Below are positions 60,893 through 64,000 of a DNA stretch of 64,000 nt, piece after piece. The position numbers were made by a program, and so were the translations under genes. Source of the stretch: Desulfovibrio sp. (GTDB taxonomy: Bacteria > Desulfobacterota > Desulfovibrionia > Desulfovibrionales > Desulfovibrionaceae). The stretch spans positions 62,001-126,000 of the forward strand of contig JACQYS010000008.1 of NCBI GenBank assembly GCA_016208105.1. Direction: 5' to 3'. The first letter of the stretch is position 1. Every line of letters begins with the position of its first letter. The notes below the pieces were generated by a model. The model was not told the DNA's origin. It saw only the letters and a program-made list of their open reading frames with translations, and did no database searches.

Positions 60893-61927
60893 GTGTTTGG
60901 TTTTAATACCATGAATATTCATGTTACAAACGGGTGGGGCATGTCCAGCGGACTAATATTATTTTATCATCGCGTTAGGCCAGAAGCCTATGACCCTCCC
61001 TTGCTTGGAGTGACACCCGAGCACTTTACCGAGCATATGGAGATCCTAGACTCCAACTGCTACCCCATGTCACTAGAAGAACTAGTGAATCAATCCTTGA
61101 AGGGCATTCTGCCAAGACGAGCTGTGGCCGTGACTTTTGATGATGGTTATGCTGACAATCTCGAGATTGCTGCTCCGATCATGGCCCAGCGCGAGATTCC
61201 CGCAACCGTTTTTGTTACCACAGGCATGCTGGGCCGAGAGTTTTGGTGGCACGAACTCGAACGACTCATGCTGCATCCGGGACGTCTACCCGAAAAACTG
61301 CATCTTCGGACTACGGATCGGCATTATACATTTGAACTTGGTAAGTTCTCGTGTTTGGACGCTTCCGATTTTGAACGCTACAAAGAATGGACTCTCCTAT
61401 CACCCGGTGCCCCTACTCCTCGGCATGCTGCTTATCGGGAACTGCTGGCTCTTCTTCCTCCATTGCCAGATGTAGAACGCCGGGTATGGCTTGAGGAGCT
61501 TCGCGCCAAAAGCGAAGGAGTCCCACTCGGCCCGGTGACACCTTGCCTGACTGCCAATGCGATTCGCGACGTTGCTCACAACTCCCTCGTTGATTTTGGA
61601 GCCCATACAATTAGCCATCCAATCCTCTCTCTTTTACCCCCTGAGAATCAACTTGCGGAGATTGCTCAATCTGCAAGAGATCTCGAATCCTTGATAGGTC
61701 GATTCCCCTTGTGTTTCTCCTACCCCTACGGTGGAACCATCCATTATTCTCGGCATACCCGGGACATTGCGGAAAAGCTGGGTTTCTCCTTTGCCTGCAC
61801 AACAACACCGGGACTTGTCGGGCCTGATGTTGATCCATTTGTTCTGCCACGAGAAGTCGTTCGAGATTGGGACGGCGCAACATTTGCCGCTCACCTAGAT
61901 GTGCTGTTTGAAGCCGGTACTGATTAA
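60893..61927 (+). CDS. Polysaccharide deacetylase (NodB-like)
   Basis: 344 residues. The NodB fold shows TFDDGYAD (the catalytic and metal Asp residues), the metal-binding pair in AHTISHPIL, and FSYPYGG. These enzymes remove N- or O-acetyl groups from glycans or sugar intermediates. The start is GTG at 60893 with AGGAG at 5 bases; ATGs at 60911 and 60941 are alternatives. The stop overlaps the next start (TAATG). In nonulosonic acid loci such a gene may tailor the sugar or the finished polymer. The codon use is AT-richer than in the T6SS genes. Confidence 0.88.
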   Translation: MFGFNTMNIHVTNGWGMSSGLILFYHRVRPEAYDPPLLGVTPEHFTEHMEILDSNCYPMSLEELVNQSLKGILPRRAVAVTFDDGYADNLEIAAPIMAQREIPATVFVTTGMLGREFWWHELERLMLHPGRLPEKLHLRTTDRHYTFELGKFSCLDASDFERYKEWTLLSPGAPTPRHAAYRELLALLPPLPDVERRVWLEELRAKSEGVPLGPVTPCLTANAIRDVAHNSLVDFGAHTISHPILSLLPPENQLAEIAQSARDLESLIGRFPLCFSYPYGGTIHYSRHTRDIAEKLGFSFACTTTPGLVGPDVDPFVLPREVVRDWDGATFAAHLDVLFEAGTD

Positions 61928-62661
61928 TGCGAACGATTGCAGTGATTCAGGCACGCATGGGTTCCACCCGTCTCCCTGGTAAAGTCCTACGAGAGATTGC
62001 CGGTCGTCCGATGCTTGATTGGTGTCTTGCGCGGGTGGAAAGGGTCAGGGGACTAGAAGCAGTGGTGACTGCCACAACTATTCTCCCAGTGGACAACGCT
62101 ATCGTTGATCATTGTCAGGCCAGAGGAAGGTTTGTCCTCAGGGGGGCCGTGGACGATCTGCTCGACCGCTATATGGATGCGGCACGTTCTTTCGAAGCTG
62201 ACGCCGTGGTGCGAGTGACCTCAGACTGTCCGCTCATCGACCCGGAAGTGATCGAGGAGGTTCTGTCACTTTTTTTACGAAATCAACCTGATGTCCACTA
62301 CGCTTCCAATGTCCATCCATTAAGAACGTTTCCTCGGGGTATGGACGTCGAAGTAATCCGTCGTGATGCTTTGGAGCGAGCCTGGAGGGAGGATTCCCGT
62401 ATTACTTGGAGGGAGCATGTCACACCTTACATCCAACGTAATTCAGACATGTTTAATGTCAGATGTCTCAAACGTGTTTCAGAATGCCCTCAGTACCGGC
62501 TGACCGTAGACACTATCGAGGATTTCGAGCTGATAGAACTCATATTGACCCATTTCGGGAATGACCGGTTTAAACTCGATGACATAGTGGATTTGTTATC
62601 TGCCCATCCTGAATGGACATTGATAAACAGTAACGTGGTTCAGAAACTGGTGGAGGAATGA
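61927..62661 (+). CDS. spsF: SpsF-like nucleotidyltransferase (acylneuraminate cytidylyltransferase family)
   Basis: 244 residues. The N-terminal nucleotide-binding motif is VIQARMGSTRLPGKVL, followed by VVRVTSDCPLIDPEVIEEV and GMDVEVIRRDAL. This is the SpsF/COG1861 branch of the CMP-sugar synthetase family. It most likely activates a nonulosonic acid or related sugar with CTP. The start overlaps the deacetylase stop (TAATG) and the stop overlaps the pseG-like start (ATGA), so the set is translationally coupled. Confidence 0.88.
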   Translation: MRTIAVIQARMGSTRLPGKVLREIAGRPMLDWCLARVERVRGLEAVVTATTILPVDNAIVDHCQARGRFVLRGAVDDLLDRYMDAARSFEADAVVRVTSDCPLIDPEVIEEVLSLFLRNQPDVHYASNVHPLRTFPRGMDVEVIRRDALERAWREDSRITWREHVTPYIQRNSDMFNVRCLKRVSECPQYRLTVDTIEDFELIELILTHFGNDRFKLDDIVDLLSAHPEWTLINSNVVQKLVEE

Positions 62662-63701
62662 TCCCTCCCCCCTTGCTTATTCTGAGGGCCGACGCCACGC
62701 CAAGTATCGGCTCTGGACACGTCCTGCGTTGTCTGGCCTTGGCCCAGGCTTGGGAGGACGATGGGGGAGAGGCCGTATTCGTGGGGCATTTTTCAGGAGA
62801 GGCCTTGGCGCAGCGTCTTGCCAAGGAGGGATTTGATGTCCATGCTTCCCCCCCCCATCTGCTGGGATTTGCTGATATCGCCCCGATATTAAAAGAGCTG
62901 GCGTCGGGTAGAGATACTTGGATTACTCTCGACGGGTACAATTTTTCTCTGGATTATCAGGAGGAAGCAGCCCGTATTGCCCCGGTGTTACTGATTGACG
63001 ACTACGTCCATCAGTCAGTGTACCACGCAGACGCTCTGCTTAATTCCAGCATTGGAGCTGAGAATTTCGGTTACGACCTGCGCCCCGGAGCGATTGGACT
63101 CTTCGGGCCAAAGTATGCGCCAATCAGGCGCGAGTTCCGGCTTGCAGCCCAAGCAGATGCTGAGGTGGCTTCTCAAGCGCGAAGAGTGCTACTGAGTTTT
63201 GGGGGATCCGACCCATCGGGACTAACTATAAGAGCTGTGGAAGCATTGTCCTTGCTGCCAGGGGATGATTGGCAGTTTGTCGTCGCAATCGGTCCAAACC
63301 ACTCCGACCCGGAAGGCCTGACCAGCTCTTTAGAGAGGTTTGCTCCCCGCTTTGAGTGCCGACGTCTTGGCGTGGAAATGCCACAACTTATGGCCTGGGC
63401 GGACATAGCCGTATCAGCTGCAGGGAGCACAAGTTGGGAGTTGGCATGTTTGGGAGTGGCCAGCATCCTAGTAGTGACCGTTCCCAATCAAGAGATTATC
63501 TTTCATGGATTGCTTGCGGCTGGAGCGGCAGAGGGGCTCACATACACTGGGCCGAGCTTTGAAGTGGAAATTCGCGAGCTTGTATTGTCTCTTGCCAGCG
63601 ACTCTCGGCGCAGGATGAGATTGATCAATCGAGCCCGTACCCTTTGCGATGGACAGGGAGCTGTCCGAGTGGTCCGAGCGCTTAGAGGGAGACGACCATG
63701 A
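62658..63701 (+). CDS. pseG: PseG-like UDP-sugar hydrolase
   Basis: 347 residues. The GT-B-like fold begins ILRADATPSIGSGHVLRCLALAQAW, the PseG signature (GxGHxxRC). The C-terminal nucleotide site has SFGGSDPSG, DIAVSAAGSTSWELACLG and NQEIIFHGL. PseG removes UDP from the 2,4-diacetamido-2,4,6-trideoxy hexose before condensation with phosphoenolpyruvate. It overlaps spsF and the PseI-like gene by 4 bases each. The exact sugar (pseudaminic or a relative) cannot be told. Confidence 0.9.
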   Translation: MIPPPLLILRADATPSIGSGHVLRCLALAQAWEDDGGEAVFVGHFSGEALAQRLAKEGFDVHASPPHLLGFADIAPILKELASGRDTWITLDGYNFSLDYQEEAARIAPVLLIDDYVHQSVYHADALLNSSIGAENFGYDLRPGAIGLFGPKYAPIRREFRLAAQADAEVASQARRVLLSFGGSDPSGLTIRAVEALSLLPGDDWQFVVAIGPNHSDPEGLTSSLERFAPRFECRRLGVEMPQLMAWADIAVSAAGSTSWELACLGVASILVVTVPNQEIIFHGLLAAGAAEGLTYTGPSFEVEIRELVLSLASDSRRRMRLINRARTLCDGQGAVRVVRALRGRRP

Positions 63702-64000
63702 GTGGTTTTTCAATTGACGGTCGGGACATTGGGCCAGGCCTGCAGGTCTATGTTGTGGCGGAATTATCAGGGAATCACGGGGGAGATTTCGAGCGGGCTC
63801 TGGCCCTAGTCCAGGCGGCCTTCGAGTCTGGTGCGGATGCCATTAAGTTACAGACCTACACCCCAGATTCCTTGACCATCGACTGCAACACTGCGCCGTT
63901 TCGAATCAAAGACACTCCCTGGGGCGGGCGTACACTCCACGATCTTTACGCGGAGGCCGCCACCCCTTGGGAGTGGCAGCCGAAATTGTTCAAGGCCGCA
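63698..64000 (+). CDS. pseI: PseI/NeuB-type nonulosonic acid synthase, N-terminal part
   Basis: 101 codons are visible before the window ends. The start is MSGFSIDGRDIG, then VYVVAELSGNHGGDFERAL and GADAIKLQTYTPDSLT, the (beta/alpha)8 barrel start of sialic/pseudaminic acid synthases. RTLHDLYAEAATPWEW is the conserved next block. The enzyme condenses phosphoenolpyruvate with the free sugar made by PseG. It overlaps the pseG-like stop (ATGA). It is truncated only by the window edge. Confidence 0.92.
   Translation, partial: MSGFSIDGRDIGPGLQVYVVAELSGNHGGDFERALALVQAAFESGADAIKLQTYTPDSLTIDCNTAPFRIKDTPWGGRTLHDLYAEAATPWEWQPKLFKAA

Noticed and set aside
60520-60906. 128-codon plus-strand frame crossing the insertion-sequence end
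   Set aside because: It has no domain or ribosome-binding site, spans the inverted repeat, and overlaps the better-supported deacetylase start.

Overview
The window looks like chromosomal DNA of a GC-rich, flagellated, Gram-negative sulfate reducer of the Desulfovibrio group. This rests on a TunR-type regulator (a recombinase-derived fold with Mop domains, known from sulfate-reducing deltaproteobacteria), an ADP-forming acyl-CoA synthetase beside a BioD-like phosphotransacetylase-N protein, a bacteriohemerythrin, and the style of the flagellar and type VI secretion genes. No rRNA, tRNA or CRISPR array was seen.

Layout. 1-8012: a low-complexity protein, a PAS/HD-GYP c-di-GMP phosphodiesterase, the acyl-CoA synthetase pair, RNase III (start codons nearly back to back with the synthetase), and a flagellin behind a sigma-54-like promoter. 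8666-24012, all on the minus strand: dnaE, queD, dtd, a response-regulator/PP2C/kinase protein, a STAS antagonist, a CgeB-like glycosyltransferase, a hemerythrin, two more glycosyltransferases, then fliK-like, flgD and flgE, ending at a strong terminator. Several of these genes overlap at start and stop codons. The glycosyltransferases beside hook genes suggest flagellar or surface glycosylation.

24160-54591: a type VI secretion (T6SS) locus. The minus strand carries tssA, tssM, tssL, tssK, tssJ and a Sel1-repeat protein. A molybdate/tungstate module (orphan modA, an alpha/beta hydrolase homologue lacking catalytic residues, and tunR) sits between tssA and tssM. The plus strand carries an AMIN-like protein, DUF3540, three vgrG genes, a giant DUF2169-pentapeptide fusion, a second pentapeptide protein and a PAAR-like DUF4150 protein. 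Then come a dispersed hairpin repeat, a lipoprotein NlpC/P60 hydrolase with an overlapping partner, an unknown protein, and a single-polypeptide TssB-TssC sheath fusion. Hcp, TssE, TssF, TssG, ClpV and separate TssB and TssC are absent from the window. The fused sheath, the heptad-repeat VgrG tails and the DUF2169-pentapeptide adaptor make this the most unusual system here.

54694-64000: surface-glycan genes. These are a glycosyltransferase whose ribosome-binding site lies in a 39-bp near-perfect palindrome, a B12-binding radical SAM protein with a zinc ribbon, a family-2 glycosyltransferase with an appended domain, an IS3-family element with a -1 slippery heptamer, and an overlapping run of polysaccharide deacetylase, SpsF-, PseG- and PseI-like genes for a nonulosonic acid. 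The flanks of the insertion sequence are AT-richer, which suggests horizontal turnover.
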